Part shown: positions 7,777-16,582 of the stretch, in pieces
Layout of the letters: the number at the start of each line of letters is the position of its first letter
How positions within the stretch are numbered: position 1 is the stretch's first letter
Origin: Acetatifactor sp.
GTDB taxonomy: Bacteria > Bacillota > Clostridia > Lachnospirales > Lachnospiraceae
Direction of reading: 5' to 3'
DNA length: 64,000 nucleotides
Assembly: GCA_016290775.1 (NCBI GenBank)
Contig: JAEEVF010000014.1
Coordinates: 1 to 64,000 of the forward strand
The notes under the pieces: generated by a model
Database searches by the model: none
Told to the model about the DNA's origin: nothing
What the model saw: only the letters and a program-made list of their open reading frames with translations
Translations under genes and position numbers: made by a program

Positions 7777-8931
7777 TTGATTTACTTAGATAATGCGGCG
7801 ACAACAAAGATGGCACCGGAAGTATTTCAAGCGATGACGCCATATTTTATGGAGCATTTCGGTAATCCGGGTGCAGTCTACTCCCATGGAACGGAAGCAA
7901 AAAAAGCGGTAGCGAAGGCGAGGGAAAGCGTGGCATCCCTGATCGGGGCCAAACGAGACGAAATCTATTTTACGTCCGGTGGAACGGAAGCAGATAACTG
8001 GGCGCTTTGCGCGGTTGCGGAGGCTTATGGCGTAAAAGGAAAACATGTGATTACGACGAAAATTGAACATCATGCCATTTTAAATACCTGCGCGTATTTG
8101 GAAGGCAGGGGATGTGAAGTTACGTATCTAAACGTCGACGAACATGGCATGATTTCACTTGAAGAGCTCACTCGCTCCATAAGGCCGGATACCATCCTTG
8201 TAAGCGTCATGACGGCGAATAATGAGGTGGGAACCATTCAGCCTATTCGGGAGATTGGTGCAATCGCGCGTGAGAATGGCATTTTGTTTCATACGGATGC
8301 CGTGCAGGCTTTTGGGCAAATTCCGCTAGACATGCGAGAATTAGGGGTGGATCTGCTCAGTGCCAGCGCTCATAAATTAAATGGACCTAAGGGGGTAGGG
8401 TGCCTGTATGTCAGGGAAGGCGTATCGTTAGGAGCTTACCTGCATGGCGGTGCGCAGGAGAGAAGTCACCGTGCGGGAACGGAGAACGTTCCGGGAATTG
8501 TAGGTTTTGGAGCTGCTGCGGATCGCGCAAAAAATCATTTGTCCGAAAAAGTGAAAAAGGAAATCGCGCTGCGTGATCATTTCCTTAACAAACTGACTTC
8601 GGAGATACCGGATTGCAAACTGAATGGACATCCAGATAAGCGCCTTCCAGGGAACTTAAACATCACCTTTTTAGACGTGGAGGCAGTATCTCTATTGCTT
8701 AGATTGGACAGCCTTGGCGTTTGCGCGTCAGCGGGATCGGCGTGCACGTCAGGGTCTGCAAAGCCGTCTCACGTGCTCACGGCGATGGGGCTAGCGGATT
8801 CGGATGCGAGAAGCACGATAAGACTCACGCTCAGTGATGAAAATACCATGGAAGAAATCGATAAGGCAGCAGACCTGATCAGAGACAGCGTTATGCTTCT
8901 TCGTAAAAAGAAGCTGGAAGTTATGGCCTGA
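7777..8931 (+). CDS. NifS/IscS-family cysteine desulfurase
   Basis: This 384-residue PLP enzyme takes sulfur from cysteine to form a persulfide for cluster assembly and thiolation. The internal aldimine lysine is in SAHKLNGPKG, and the sulfur-carrying Cys is in the loop CASAGSACTSGSAKPSH, as in class I desulfurases. Translation starts with TTG directly after the preceding TAA. The AGGAG near 7761 lies at the right distance and the N terminus (IYLDNAATT) matches the family. No IscU scaffold gene is adjacent. It forms an operon with the Cys-rich protein and the rhodanese-TtcA protein, and sits just upstream of cysteine synthase. Confidence 0.93.
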   Translation: MIYLDNAATTKMAPEVFQAMTPYFMEHFGNPGAVYSHGTEAKKAVAKARESVASLIGAKRDEIYFTSGGTEADNWALCAVAEAYGVKGKHVITTKIEHHAILNTCAYLEGRGCEVTYLNVDEHGMISLEELTRSIRPDTILVSVMTANNEVGTIQPIREIGAIARENGILFHTDAVQAFGQIPLDMRELGVDLLSASAHKLNGPKGVGCLYVREGVSLGAYLHGGAQERSHRAGTENVPGIVGFGAAADRAKNHLSEKVKKEIALRDHFLNKLTSEIPDCKLNGHPDKRLPGNLNITFLDVEAVSLLLRLDSLGVCASAGSACTSGSAKPSHVLTAMGLADSDARSTIRLTLSDENTMEEIDKAADLIRDSVMLLRKKKLEVMA

Positions 8932-8933
8932 CG

Positions 8934-8972
8934 GAACAAAATATTTTGCAAACGCGAGAAATTATTTTGTTC
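8934..8972. promoter_or_regulatory. AT-rich inverted repeat between nifS-like and cysK
   Basis: GAACAAAATATTT and AAATTATTTTGTTC face each other around 12 bases, directly after the desulfurase stop and before the cysK promoter. The stem is AT-rich with no following T-run, so it fits an operator or a weak terminator. The core AAATTATTTTGT recurs near 18413-18424, upstream of the importer genes. Confidence 0.35.
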
Positions 8973-8986
8973 ATGATGGGGAAGCG

Positions 8987-9015
8987 TTGACAATCGGTTG
9001 TTCGAAAAGTAAGGT
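8987..9015 (+). promoter_or_regulatory. cysK promoter
   Basis: TTGACA, 17 bases and TAAGGT lie about 45 bases before the cysK start. Just downstream, TATGGC and GCCATA form a short palindrome around position 9022-9035 that could be a repressor site. The regulator is unknown. Confidence 0.6.
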
Positions 9016-9059
9016 AATCCTATGGCGTGCCATAAGCAAAGGGCATAAAGGAGGACAAC

Positions 9060-9998
9060 ATGAGTCAGGTAAAGAGAAGCGCTTTGGATTTGATCGGAAA
9101 GACGCCCATCATTGAACTGGGAAGATATGCGAAGGTTGCCGGAATTAAGAACGTAAATCTTTGGGGAAAACTGGAATACTTAAACCCTGCAGGCAGCGTC
9201 AAGGACCGCATTGCGCTGGCCATGATCGAGGATGCAGAAAAGAAAGGCTTGCTTAAGCCTGGCGCGACCATTATCGAACCGACCTCTGGAAACACTGGCA
9301 TTGGACTGGCTGCCGTGGCAGCAGTAAAGGGATACCGGGCACTGTTTACCTTGCCAGATACCATGAGCGTAGAGAGAAGAAATCTACTGAAGGCTTATGG
9401 TGCTGAACTTGTGCTCACTGATGGAGCGAAGGGTATGAACGGGGCCATCGCCAAGGCAAATGAACTGAATCGGGAAATCGAAGATTCCGTGATACTTGGC
9501 CAGTTTGTAAACCCTGCAAATCCTGCGATCCATAAGGCAACTACGGGGCCGGAGATCTGGGAGCAGACGGAAGGAAAAGTAGACATCTTTGTAGCAGGCG
9601 TAGGAACCGGAGGAACCATTACCGGAGTAGGCGAATACTTAAAGGAACAAAACCCTGACGTGAAAATTGTTGCCGTCGAACCAGCGGCCAGCCCCGTGCT
9701 GTCCAAGGGAATTCCTGGTCCTCATAAGATTCAGGGAATCGGTGCCGGATTCGTTCCAGACGTACTGAACACAAAAATCTATGACGAAGTTTTGACCATA
9801 GAAAACGATGATGCATTTAATGAGGGAAAGAGATTTGCCGTGAATGAAGGCATTTTGGTGGGAATCTCATCGGGCGCAGCCCTTAAGGCTGCAACGATTC
9901 TTGCCCAAAGGCCTGAGAATACGGGAAAGAACATCGTCGTACTGTTACCGGATTCCGGTGACAGATACCTGTCAACACCTTTGTTTGTTGCAGATTAG
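9060..9998 (+). CDS. cysK: Cysteine synthase (O-acetylserine sulfhydrylase)
   Basis: This 312-residue PLP enzyme joins sulfide to O-acetylserine to give cysteine. The PLP lysine is in [11 protein letters not shown], the substrate loop is TSGNTG, and the Gly-rich phosphate site is VGTGGTITG. Length and motifs match CysK. Start and AAGGAGG ribosome site are clear. It has its own promoter and a bidirectional terminator. A second homologue lies at 14841 inside the nitrogenase-like gene run, so the organism has one stand-alone and one cluster-bound copy. Confidence 0.93.
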   Translation: MSQVKRSALDLIGKTPIIELGRYAKVAGIKNVNLWGKLEYLNPAGSVKDRIALAMIEDAEKKGLLKPGATIIEPTSGNTGIGLAAVAAVKGYRALFTLPDTMSVERRNLLKAYGAELVLTDGAKGMNGAIAKANELNREIEDSVILGQFVNPANPAIHKATTGPEIWEQTEGKVDIFVAGVGTGGTITGVGEYLKEQNPDVKIVAVEPAASPVLSKGIPGPHKIQGIGAGFVPDVLNTKIYDEVLTIENDDAFNEGKRFAVNEGILVGISSGAALKAATILAQRPENTGKNIVVLLPDSGDRYLSTPLFVAD

Positions 9999-10010
9999 AA
10001 CGTAAAATAG

Positions 10011-10056
10011 AAAAGCCGTGAAGGAGTCAGATGACTCTTTCACGGCTTTATTTTTT
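10011..10056. terminator. Bidirectional terminator between cysK and the AraC-type regulator
   Basis: AAAAGCCGTGAA and TTTCACGGCTTT flank a stem-loop with an inner GAGTCA/TGACTC stem. T-runs occur on both strands, so it can end cysK and the convergent regulator gene. Confidence 0.85.
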
Positions 10057-10066
10057 GAACGAATGA

Positions 10067-11170
10067 TCAGATGGAGTAGTTTACGTATTGTCCTTCGTTT
10101 CTGATATATTCTGAAACGGATTTCCCAATCACGTCCTGAAACAGTTTCAAGAAATAGCGCAAGTCTTTATATCCCAAACGCAAGGAGATGTCCTCAATGG
10201 GTTCTTCGGTATAATTGATAAGGCATTCTGCCCTGTGCATTTTCACAAGTGTGATCAGCTGGGAATAATGTAGGGTGGATTTTCTGCCGTAGAGATTGCT
10301 GAGGTAAGTGTGGTTCAAATAAAACTTCGAAGAGATCGTGGCAAGTCGCAGATCTTCTTCCGGATGAGAGAGTACGTATAGCTGGATCTGGGCTAACGTC
10401 TTATCGTCGAATGCCGGATTCAGCACGCGATACTTCTCAAATAGGAACTTAAACTTACGCAGGTAAAAAGCAACAAAATCTTCTGATTTCTCCAGCTCCA
10501 GATAATCGATCTGCTCGTGAAAGCTCTGCGGTACGTAGTACTGTATCCAAGGATTTCTTTCATAGATTCCTTCGATCAATGCTAGGTATAGCTTGCTGAT
10601 CAACATGTCTGGATTATGGATTCTCGCGTCAGACATTCCATAAATGGAACGCGTCATGTTTTTGAATTTATTGATCACGTTTTCATCGCGTTGATCAAAA
10701 TCGTAAAGCATTCTTTTGATCTGATCCGGAGAAAAATGATAATTCACGGGATGAGATACGGTAAAGCTTTGTTTTTGCAATCTCTTTAACTCTTCATCAG
10801 CGCGTTCGAATAGTTTTTCCATGTCTGTCGAGGAAACAGGTTTTGGCAAGTAATCAAAAACGCCGTAGATGAAACCTTCTCTTGCATAGGCGAATGTTAC
10901 GATATCGCTGATGAAAACGACAAGAGGAGGGTGGTTGCTTTTACGTACCTGTTTCAAAACCTGTAGACCATCCCTTAAGGGAAGATTGATCTCGGTCAGG
11001 ATAAGGTCAAAGTCGTTTTTTTCTGCCAGATCGATCGCTTCCTGGCCGTTTTTTGCAACTGCGATGCATTCGAACCCGTCACAACAGGCAGTCTTCACCT
11101 TCCATACAGGTAAACTAAGTAAAGCATTCACGGAAAATTCCTGTGGTTCAACAATCAAAACTTTGTACAC
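10067..11170 (-). CDS. Receiver-AraC regulator with degenerate receiver
   Basis: This 367-residue YesN-like protein has an N-terminal receiver fold (1-120), a middle region and a C-terminal AraC-type DNA-binding pair (about 265-365, with EDISLRLGYKDLRYFLKLFQ). The receiver has lost its phosphorylation chemistry. The usual Asp is Glu60 (LTEINLPLRDG), and the acidic pair is Glu8-Pro9. The conserved Lys in YLPKPV remains. No histidine kinase is nearby. It is transcribed away from the nitrogenase-like genes across about 270 bases, so it is the best local candidate to control them, probably through protein or ligand contact rather than phosphorylation. That role is inferred. Confidence 0.85.
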   Translation of the reverse strand: MYKVLIVEPQEFSVNALLSLPVWKVKTACCDGFECIAVAKNGQEAIDLAEKNDFDLILTEINLPLRDGLQVLKQVRKSNHPPLVVFISDIVTFAYAREGFIYGVFDYLPKPVSSTDMEKLFERADEELKRLQKQSFTVSHPVNYHFSPDQIKRMLYDFDQRDENVINKFKNMTRSIYGMSDARIHNPDMLISKLYLALIEGIYERNPWIQYYVPQSFHEQIDYLELEKSEDFVAFYLRKFKFLFEKYRVLNPAFDDKTLAQIQLYVLSHPEEDLRLATISSKFYLNHTYLSNLYGRKSTLHYSQLITLVKMHRAECLINYTEEPIEDISLRLGYKDLRYFLKLFQDVIGKSVSEYIRNEGQYVNYSI

Positions 11171-11443
11171 CTATCCTCACCTCCTTGTTTTTTTGGCTTT
11201 TGAAATACATATTTCTCTTATTTTAAATCAAGGTGGGAAATAATCAAGAGAAAAAATTTTTTTATCAAATGAGAAATTTTGTTTTTTTAGATTTTAAAGG
11301 GGAAAATCATAATAAGTTTGCAATTTTAGTGGGAATATTTTGCTGATCGTCCGAAAAGATTGATTTTTGCGCGGCGAGCGATGATAATGCACCTAAAATA
11401 AAAACGGCTTGGAAGAGCCAGTAAAAGAAAAGGAGAAAAAATC
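11171..11443. promoter_or_regulatory. Divergent control region of regulator and nitrogenase-like genes
   Basis: This is an AT-rich 273-base gap with long T and A runs. It should hold the regulator promoter on the minus strand (ribosome site AGGAGGTGAGG by 11179-11190) and the rightward promoter at 11360. No clear direct repeats of AraC type could be picked out by eye. Confidence 0.5.
11360..11388 (+). promoter_or_regulatory. Promoter of the nitrogenase-like operon
   Basis: TTGATT, a 17-base spacer and GATAAT end about 55 bases before the first gene of the run at 11444. It is a good sigma-A match. The genes that follow to 18352 have only small gaps, so one transcript is likely. Confidence 0.7.
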
Positions 11444-11881
11444 ATGGCACTTACAAATGAACAGCTTGAAACCTACTTAAAGGAAACCAAGAGAATCCTT
11501 CTGTCCACCGTGACGGAAGAGAACAAGTCGGACATTCGCATTCTTGGCGCATTTGCAACGGATGGAGTAAAGACGTACTTCTCCACTGCAAGTAATGCGA
11601 GAAAGGTTGGGCAGATTGAGAAGAATCCCAACGTAGCGATTTATTTTGAGGCACCTGGTCAGGAATTCCCTAATTACGTTAACGTGACGGTTTACGGAAA
11701 GGCAAAGCAGGTTACCTGCGACAAGGGGATCGATAAGGCAAAGGCACTGATCAAGGAGAAGCTTCCGAAATTTGAGCTTACGGAGGACAAGAGCATCTTT
11801 GTCGTTGAGCCGGAGCAGATCAAAATCTTCAATTCCGCAGCGGAGCTGGTTCAGGATAAGATACAGATCATCACTTTTTAG
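11444..11881 (+). CDS. Pyridoxamine 5'-phosphate oxidase-like split-barrel protein
   Basis: This 145-residue protein matches the small flavin- or heme-binding split-barrel family. An N-terminal helix is followed by RILLSTVTEENK, an FSTASNARKVGQIEKNPNVAIYF segment in the order typical of the family, and a VTVYGKAK strand. Such proteins bind FMN, F420 or heme and often serve in redox or detoxification. As first gene of the nitrogenase-like operon it could be an electron-transfer or substrate-handling protein. That is inferred, since no substrate motif is visible. The gap to the NifK-like gene is 41 bases. Confidence 0.75.
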   Translation: MALTNEQLETYLKETKRILLSTVTEENKSDIRILGAFATDGVKTYFSTASNARKVGQIEKNPNVAIYFEAPGQEFPNYVNVTVYGKAKQVTCDKGIDKAKALIKEKLPKFELTEDKSIFVVEPEQIKIFNSAAELVQDKIQIITF

Positions 11882-11922
11882 TTGAAACAAGTAAACGTAA
11901 ATGATTGTGGAGGATATAAAGA

Positions 11923-13257
11923 ATGGGTGATTTTATTGAACGCTCCAAGTTCTCTTGTGCGTTAGGTGGTGCGTTGTCAACGATCGCAGCCATCCCCAAA
12001 GCAGTTCCGATCGTACATGCGTCTGGTGGATGTGCAGCGGCCCTGTCTGGTACGTATAACCTTTCGGCAGGATATCGCGGCGTGGGTTACTGCGGCGGAA
12101 ACATGATTCCGACGTCAAACATCTCTCAAAGCCACATTGTATTTGGCGGCGAAGAGAAATTGGTTGGCCAGATCGAATCAACGCTGAAGTATATCAAGGG
12201 TGACATTTACATTGTGGTTACGGGATGTCAGACGGAGATGATCGGCGATGATGCCGTGAGCATTGCTGCCAGATATCAGGACCGTAACGTGATCGGCGTC
12301 AGCGCGCCGGGATTTTTAGGTAATACGCTTCGCGGTTACGATGCAATCCTCAGTGCGCTAGTTAAGAATTTCATTGAGAAGAAAGAGGAAAAGGATGTAA
12401 GAACGATCAATCTGTTAGGCATCGTACCCGGACATGACGTGTTTTATCGTGGAAACATTGCCGCATTAACGGAGTTGCTTGGAAAGATTGGCGTTAAGGT
12501 GAACAGCTTTTTTGGGGATGCGGAAAGCGTTGAAAAGATCAAGGGATACGGAAATGCAAGCTTAAGTGTTGTTCTTTCAGAGGCGGCAGGACAGATCACG
12601 GCGAAGCAGTTTGAAACAACGCATGGCATACCCTACGTGACAACGGATCTGCCCATTGGTCCGAAAGCATCGGAAAGATTCCTTCGTTTGATCGCAGAGA
12701 AGCTAGGCATTGAAAAGGATGTCGTGGACGACGTTGTGGCAGCTGAAACAAAGTATTTTTATTCCTACCTGGAGCGTATCGTTGACGTCGCGGCAGACCT
12801 GGATTTCCAAAGATACGTTGTTGCCTTTACCGATAGCTACTACGCATTTCCGCTGATCGATTTTGTATCAGAAGAGCTGGGATGGATCCCGCATTTTGTC
12901 TCCATCAACGATCTGCATGACAAGAAAAAGCAGGAAGAGTACAGTAAGAAATTTGAAACGCTGACTTCCAAGACAAAGCCGCAGGTCATCTATGAGGACA
13001 AAGAAGGTTTGGCAAAGAAAAAGCTTAGGGCAAGCTGGCCATATAATAATAACCAGAAGTATTACAATGCCCTCAGTCCTCTCTATCTGATCGGCAGCGT
13101 GGTGGAGAGAGATCTCGCCAATGATTATGGAGCAGGTTTCCTTTCCGTGGCATTCCCCGTAAGTAACAGGGCGGTGCTGAATAAGGGATATGCAGGTTTT
13201 AGAGGAGCATTGTCACTGACGGAAGATCTTTTGTCCAATTTGGTAAGTGCAAGATAG
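11923..13257 (+). CDS. NifK-like subunit of a nitrogenase-like reductase
   Basis: This 444-residue protein aligns with the NifK side of nitrogenase component 1. The three P-cluster-type cysteines are recognisable: Cys12 (FSCALGGALSTI), Cys37 (PIVHASGGCAAA) and Cys102 (VVTGCQTEMIGDD). Their spacing mirrors NifK, including the VFGGEEKL segment. Cys57 is extra. NifK proper carries a longer N-terminal extension that is missing here. It should pair with the following NifD-like protein and receive electrons from the NifH-like protein. The gene order K then D is reversed from nifHDK. It could belong to methylthio-alkane reductase-like or other group IV-VI nitrogenase-like enzymes; exact placement needs a tree. 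Confidence 0.85.
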   Translation: MGDFIERSKFSCALGGALSTIAAIPKAVPIVHASGGCAAALSGTYNLSAGYRGVGYCGGNMIPTSNISQSHIVFGGEEKLVGQIESTLKYIKGDIYIVVTGCQTEMIGDDAVSIAARYQDRNVIGVSAPGFLGNTLRGYDAILSALVKNFIEKKEEKDVRTINLLGIVPGHDVFYRGNIAALTELLGKIGVKVNSFFGDAESVEKIKGYGNASLSVVLSEAAGQITAKQFETTHGIPYVTTDLPIGPKASERFLRLIAEKLGIEKDVVDDVVAAETKYFYSYLERIVDVAADLDFQRYVVAFTDSYYAFPLIDFVSEELGWIPHFVSINDLHDKKKQEEYSKKFETLTSKTKPQVIYEDKEGLAKKKLRASWPYNNNQKYYNALSPLYLIGSVVERDLANDYGAGFLSVAFPVSNRAVLNKGYAGFRGALSLTEDLLSNLVSAR

Positions 13258-13273
13258 AAAGGTGGGTAAAGAC

Positions 13274-14815
13274 ATGCCAGTAAAGTTGAACGAAAATTTA
13301 AAATACAATTATTTGGCTGCTGATGAACCACCCGTACGTGATGAGCGCGTCGGCGGCTGTATTGCATACTGTGGCACCTGTTCCTGCCTGCAGGGAGATT
13401 TTAAGAGCGGATGCGCGCAGGCGCAGAACAGAGTGTTCTCCCAAAGCGGAGGCTGTCAGCTGGGTTTGGCAGTAGGCATCATCAATTCCTTGACGAGAGC
13501 AGTGACGATCATTCATTCGCCCCTTGGCTGTTGTTCAGGTATGGCGGGCATGGCGGGCGTTCGTAATACAAGCAGAATTTCGAGAGGACTTCCCGCTGAG
13601 GAACAGGTATTCATTCATACGAACATGGATGAATTAGACGTTGTAAGCGGCGGTGTGGAGAAACTAAAGAGAGCCATTTTTTATGCGGAGGAGGAATATC
13701 ATCCAGAGGTGATCTCCATTGTCAATGGTTGTGTTCCCGGCATCATCGGTGCTGACATTGACGCCGTGGTAAGGGAACTGGAACCACAGATCTCGGCGAG
13801 ACTTGTGCCCATCCATTGTGAAGGCTTTAAGAGTCGTTTCGTATCTTCCGGTTATGATGCGGCGAATCACGGAATTTTGAGATATCTGATCAGGGATCCG
13901 CAGGAATATCCTCAGCTTACGGAAGAAAAGCAGATCAAATATGATTTCCAAAAGAAATATCGAACCAGCAGAACGGTTAATATATTCAACGTGGGTTCCA
14001 ACAGTAACGGTGATGAAGTGGAACTTTCCAGATTGGTCAGCGCGTTGGGATTGATTCCCCGAGTGGTTCCGCTGAACTCCACGGTGGATGATCTGGATCA
14101 TCTTGGTGAGGCGGCATTGAACGTCAGCATTTGTGCAACGCATGACGATTATCTCTTAGGACACCTGAAGGAGCGATATGGCACGGAATATCTGCTGGAC
14201 GTTCTGCCCATAGGCATCAATTGCACGAATACCTGGATCAGAAAAATCGCAGCCCATTTCCATCTTGAAAATGAGGCGGAAAGATTGATCAAGCAGGAAA
14301 ATGAAGAGCTCCTGGAGGCAATTGCACCCTTCGTGGAGCAACTCAAGGGAAAGAAGATCTTTGTCGGCGGAGGAGAAACCAGAATCCTGACAACGGCGGA
14401 ATTCTATAAGAGCATTGGCATGGAGCTGGTAGGCGTGAAGGCGCACAACTTAGATCGATTTGTGGAAAACCTGCTTAATGACATTCAGGATCCCAACTTA
14501 ACGATCGAAGTGGCGGCAGGACAACCTGCAGAGGAACTTAACACGCTTAATCGCTTAAAGCCCGACATCTATATTGGTCATGCGGGAGCAAACGGCTGGG
14601 TTACCAAGCTTGGCATACCGAACATTCCGTTATTTGGCGCTCCTATAAACTACATGGGATATTCAGGCGCATTTGAGCTCGCAAGACGCGCGGCGAGGGC
14701 TCTGAAGAATACGAATTTCTCAAAGAACATCAGCAGACACGTGGGTTATCCCCTGACGGAAGAATGGATGAAGCTTGATCCCAATGACAACATCATTCAG
14801 GGAGCCAGATTCTAA
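13274..14815 (+). CDS. NifD-like catalytic subunit of a nitrogenase-like reductase
   Basis: The ATG at 13274 has AAAGGTGG upstream and gives 513 residues. P-cluster-type cysteines fit Cys61 (GGCQLGL), Cys86 or Cys87 (HSPLGCC) and Cys153 ([12 protein letters not shown]). Cys287 ([19 protein letters not shown]) aligns with the NifD cofactor ligand Cys275. After CEGF, the residues matching NifD Gln191 and His195 are Val190 and Tyr194. The position of His442 appears to be Phe (GIPNIPLF). These losses argue against N2 fixation while a cofactor site seems kept. An N-terminal Cys-rich stretch (C29, C33, C36, C38, C47) is not typical of NifD and may hold another cluster. Confidence 0.85.
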   Translation: MPVKLNENLKYNYLAADEPPVRDERVGGCIAYCGTCSCLQGDFKSGCAQAQNRVFSQSGGCQLGLAVGIINSLTRAVTIIHSPLGCCSGMAGMAGVRNTSRISRGLPAEEQVFIHTNMDELDVVSGGVEKLKRAIFYAEEEYHPEVISIVNGCVPGIIGADIDAVVRELEPQISARLVPIHCEGFKSRFVSSGYDAANHGILRYLIRDPQEYPQLTEEKQIKYDFQKKYRTSRTVNIFNVGSNSNGDEVELSRLVSALGLIPRVVPLNSTVDDLDHLGEAALNVSICATHDDYLLGHLKERYGTEYLLDVLPIGINCTNTWIRKIAAHFHLENEAERLIKQENEELLEAIAPFVEQLKGKKIFVGGGETRILTTAEFYKSIGMELVGVKAHNLDRFVENLLNDIQDPNLTIEVAAGQPAEELNTLNRLKPDIYIGHAGANGWVTKLGIPNIPLFGAPINYMGYSGAFELARRAARALKNTNFSKNISRHVGYPLTEEWMKLDPNDNIIQGARF

Positions 14816-14840
14816 ACGGCGTCTGAGAAAGGAAAATGAA

Positions 14841-15824
14841 ATGGCACTTAGAATAGTTGACAATTTAACGGAACTAGTCGGCGAAACGCCCCTCCTTCGG
14901 CCACATAAGATCGAAGCACTGGCTGGATTAAAGGAGGATACGCGACTACTTCTGAAGCTGGAATACTTTAACCCCTTAAGCAGCATTAAGGATCGCATTG
15001 CGCTTGCAATGGTGGAGGATGCGGAAAAAAGGGGTATCCTAAACGAGAAATCCGTGATCATAGAGCCCACCAGCGGAAATACGGGCGTAGGACTGGCATT
15101 TGTCGCAGCGGCAAAGGGCTATCGGATTTTGATCACGATGCCTGATTCCATGAGCATTGAAAGACGCACCCTCCTGACCGCGCTTGGTGCGGAGTTGGTA
15201 CTTACGCCTGGCGCACAGGGCATGAAGGGAGCGGTAAGAAAGGCGGAGGAATTACAGGTACAGATTCCCGGCGGCATTATCCTGCAGCAGTTTAACAATC
15301 CTGCGAACCCCGCCATCCATCAGACAAAGACCGCTGAGGAAATCTGGCAGGCAACGGAAGGCAAGGTTGACGTAGTCGTGGCTGGCGTAGGTACTGGCGG
15401 TACCATCACTGGCGTTGCAAGATACCTGAAGGAAAAGAATCCAAAGATCAAGATCGTCGCAGTAGAACCTTACGGATCCCCCGTACTTTCCGGCGGCGTG
15501 CCTGGACCGCATAAAATCCAGGGTATTGGAGCCGGATTTGTGCCTAAGGTATTCGACTTTAGCGTAGTTGATGAAATCTACAAGGTAAAGGATGAGCAGG
15601 CGTTTGACACTTCCAGAACGCTGGCAAGAGAAGAAGGACTCTTTGTCGGAATCTCTTCGGGAGCAGCTGCCTATGCAGCCGCACAGGTTGCAAGACGCAC
15701 TGAAAACAAGGGCAAGACGGTGGTCGCCATTCTTCCGGACACTGGAGAACGCTATCTTTCCACGCCTTTGTGGACGGACATCCCGGTAGAAAAGAGCAAG
15801 TATTGGTATAGCATCAAACAGTAG
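14841..15824 (+). CDS. Cysteine synthase homologue inside the nitrogenase-like operon
   Basis: This 327-residue CysK-family PLP enzyme starts at 14841 behind GAGAAAGGAAA. The PLP lysine is in [11 protein letters not shown], the substrate loop is TSGNTG and the phosphate loop is VGTGGTITG. It is clearly paralogous to the protein at 9060 but diverged, for example GAQGMKGAV and a C-terminal extension ending KYWYSIKQ. Its place between the NifD-like and NifX-like genes, 25 bases after the former, suggests that it captures the sulfide or thiol made by the reductase. It could use a thiol other than sulfide. The enzyme family is certain, the substrate is not. Confidence 0.88.
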   Translation: MALRIVDNLTELVGETPLLRPHKIEALAGLKEDTRLLLKLEYFNPLSSIKDRIALAMVEDAEKRGILNEKSVIIEPTSGNTGVGLAFVAAAKGYRILITMPDSMSIERRTLLTALGAELVLTPGAQGMKGAVRKAEELQVQIPGGIILQQFNNPANPAIHQTKTAEEIWQATEGKVDVVVAGVGTGGTITGVARYLKEKNPKIKIVAVEPYGSPVLSGGVPGPHKIQGIGAGFVPKVFDFSVVDEIYKVKDEQAFDTSRTLAREEGLFVGISSGAAAYAAAQVARRTENKGKTVVAILPDTGERYLSTPLWTDIPVEKSKYWYSIKQ

Positions 15825-15838
15825 GGAGGCATGCAGTT

Positions 15839-16204
15839 ATGGCATCTTATCGCATTGCCGTGGGAACCTTGGACGGTCAAAACATTACGGAGCATTTTGG
15901 CCGATCCAAGGGGTTCCGGATCATTGAGATCGACCAGGACACGGATGAGGAAAAGAATATTGCAGACATAGAAGTGGTGCATTCCGAAGACTGCAGTCAC
16001 GGACATGATCAGGCAATGCTCGAAGAGAAAATCCAGGCCTTGCTTGACTTTCGCGTGACGGCCATTTTGGTTGCACAGATTGGGCCGGGATCGGAGCGCC
16101 TAGTCACGAAAAACGGCATTCAGGTGCTTGTGGCTGAGGGCGAATTGGCGAAAGCCATGGAACGGATCAAGAAATATTTTAAGAGACATCATTTTGACAA
16201 CTGA
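15839..16204 (+). CDS. NifX/NafY-type iron-molybdenum cofactor-binding protein (copy 1)
   Basis: This 121-residue protein is of the dinitrogenase iron-molybdenum cofactor family. Near the start it has the ITEHFGRSKGFRIIEI pattern; the family signature is a conserved His-Phe-Gly with a following acidic strand. A His/Cys-containing stretch (HSEDCSHGHDQ) could bind metal. Such proteins hold cofactor precursors during assembly. It lies 14 bases after the cysteine-synthase gene and 13 before a second NifX-like gene, matching a cofactor-delivery role for the NifD-like protein. Confidence 0.8.
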   Translation: MASYRIAVGTLDGQNITEHFGRSKGFRIIEIDQDTDEEKNIADIEVVHSEDCSHGHDQAMLEEKIQALLDFRVTAILVAQIGPGSERLVTKNGIQVLVAEGELAKAMERIKKYFKRHHFDN

Positions 16205-16217
16205 CAGAGGTAACACA

Positions 16218-16559
16218 ATGAAGGTAGCAGTGGCCAGCAGCGACGGGATCATGGTAAATCAGCATTTCGGACGCGCGGATTCTTTTTACGTATATGAGAT
16301 CCTAAATGGCGTTAGGTTCCTTGAAAAGCGCAGGGGAGTACCTTTTTGCCACGGAGGAACGCATGATGACGGAGAGCTTTTGGATGCCGTCACGCTGCTT
16401 GGAGACTGCGCATTGGTTTTTGTACTGGATATCGGATGGGGAGCGGAGGAGGCTCTTGCAAAGCAAGGGATCAAGGCCGTCGTAAGCAGGGGCTTTATTG
16501 AAGAGGTTCTTGAAGGATGCGATGACTTACGACTCCATCCGAAAGAATGTATTGTATAA
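16218..16559 (+). CDS. NifX/NafY-type cofactor-binding protein (copy 2)
   Basis: The ATG at 16218 follows CAGAGGTAACACA and gives 113 residues. The N terminus MKVAVASSDGIMVNQHFGRADSF shows the family signature. A CHGGTHDDGELL segment may bind metal. It is a paralogue of the gene before it. In many nitrogenase clusters NifB carries a NifX domain. Here NifB is short and two free-standing NifX-like proteins are present instead. The NifB-like start is 23 bases downstream. Confidence 0.8.
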   Translation: MKVAVASSDGIMVNQHFGRADSFYVYEILNGVRFLEKRRGVPFCHGGTHDDGELLDAVTLLGDCALVFVLDIGWGAEEALAKQGIKAVVSRGFIEEVLEGCDDLRLHPKECIV

Positions 16560-16582
16560 CGCGGAAGAAAGAAGGACGAGCC

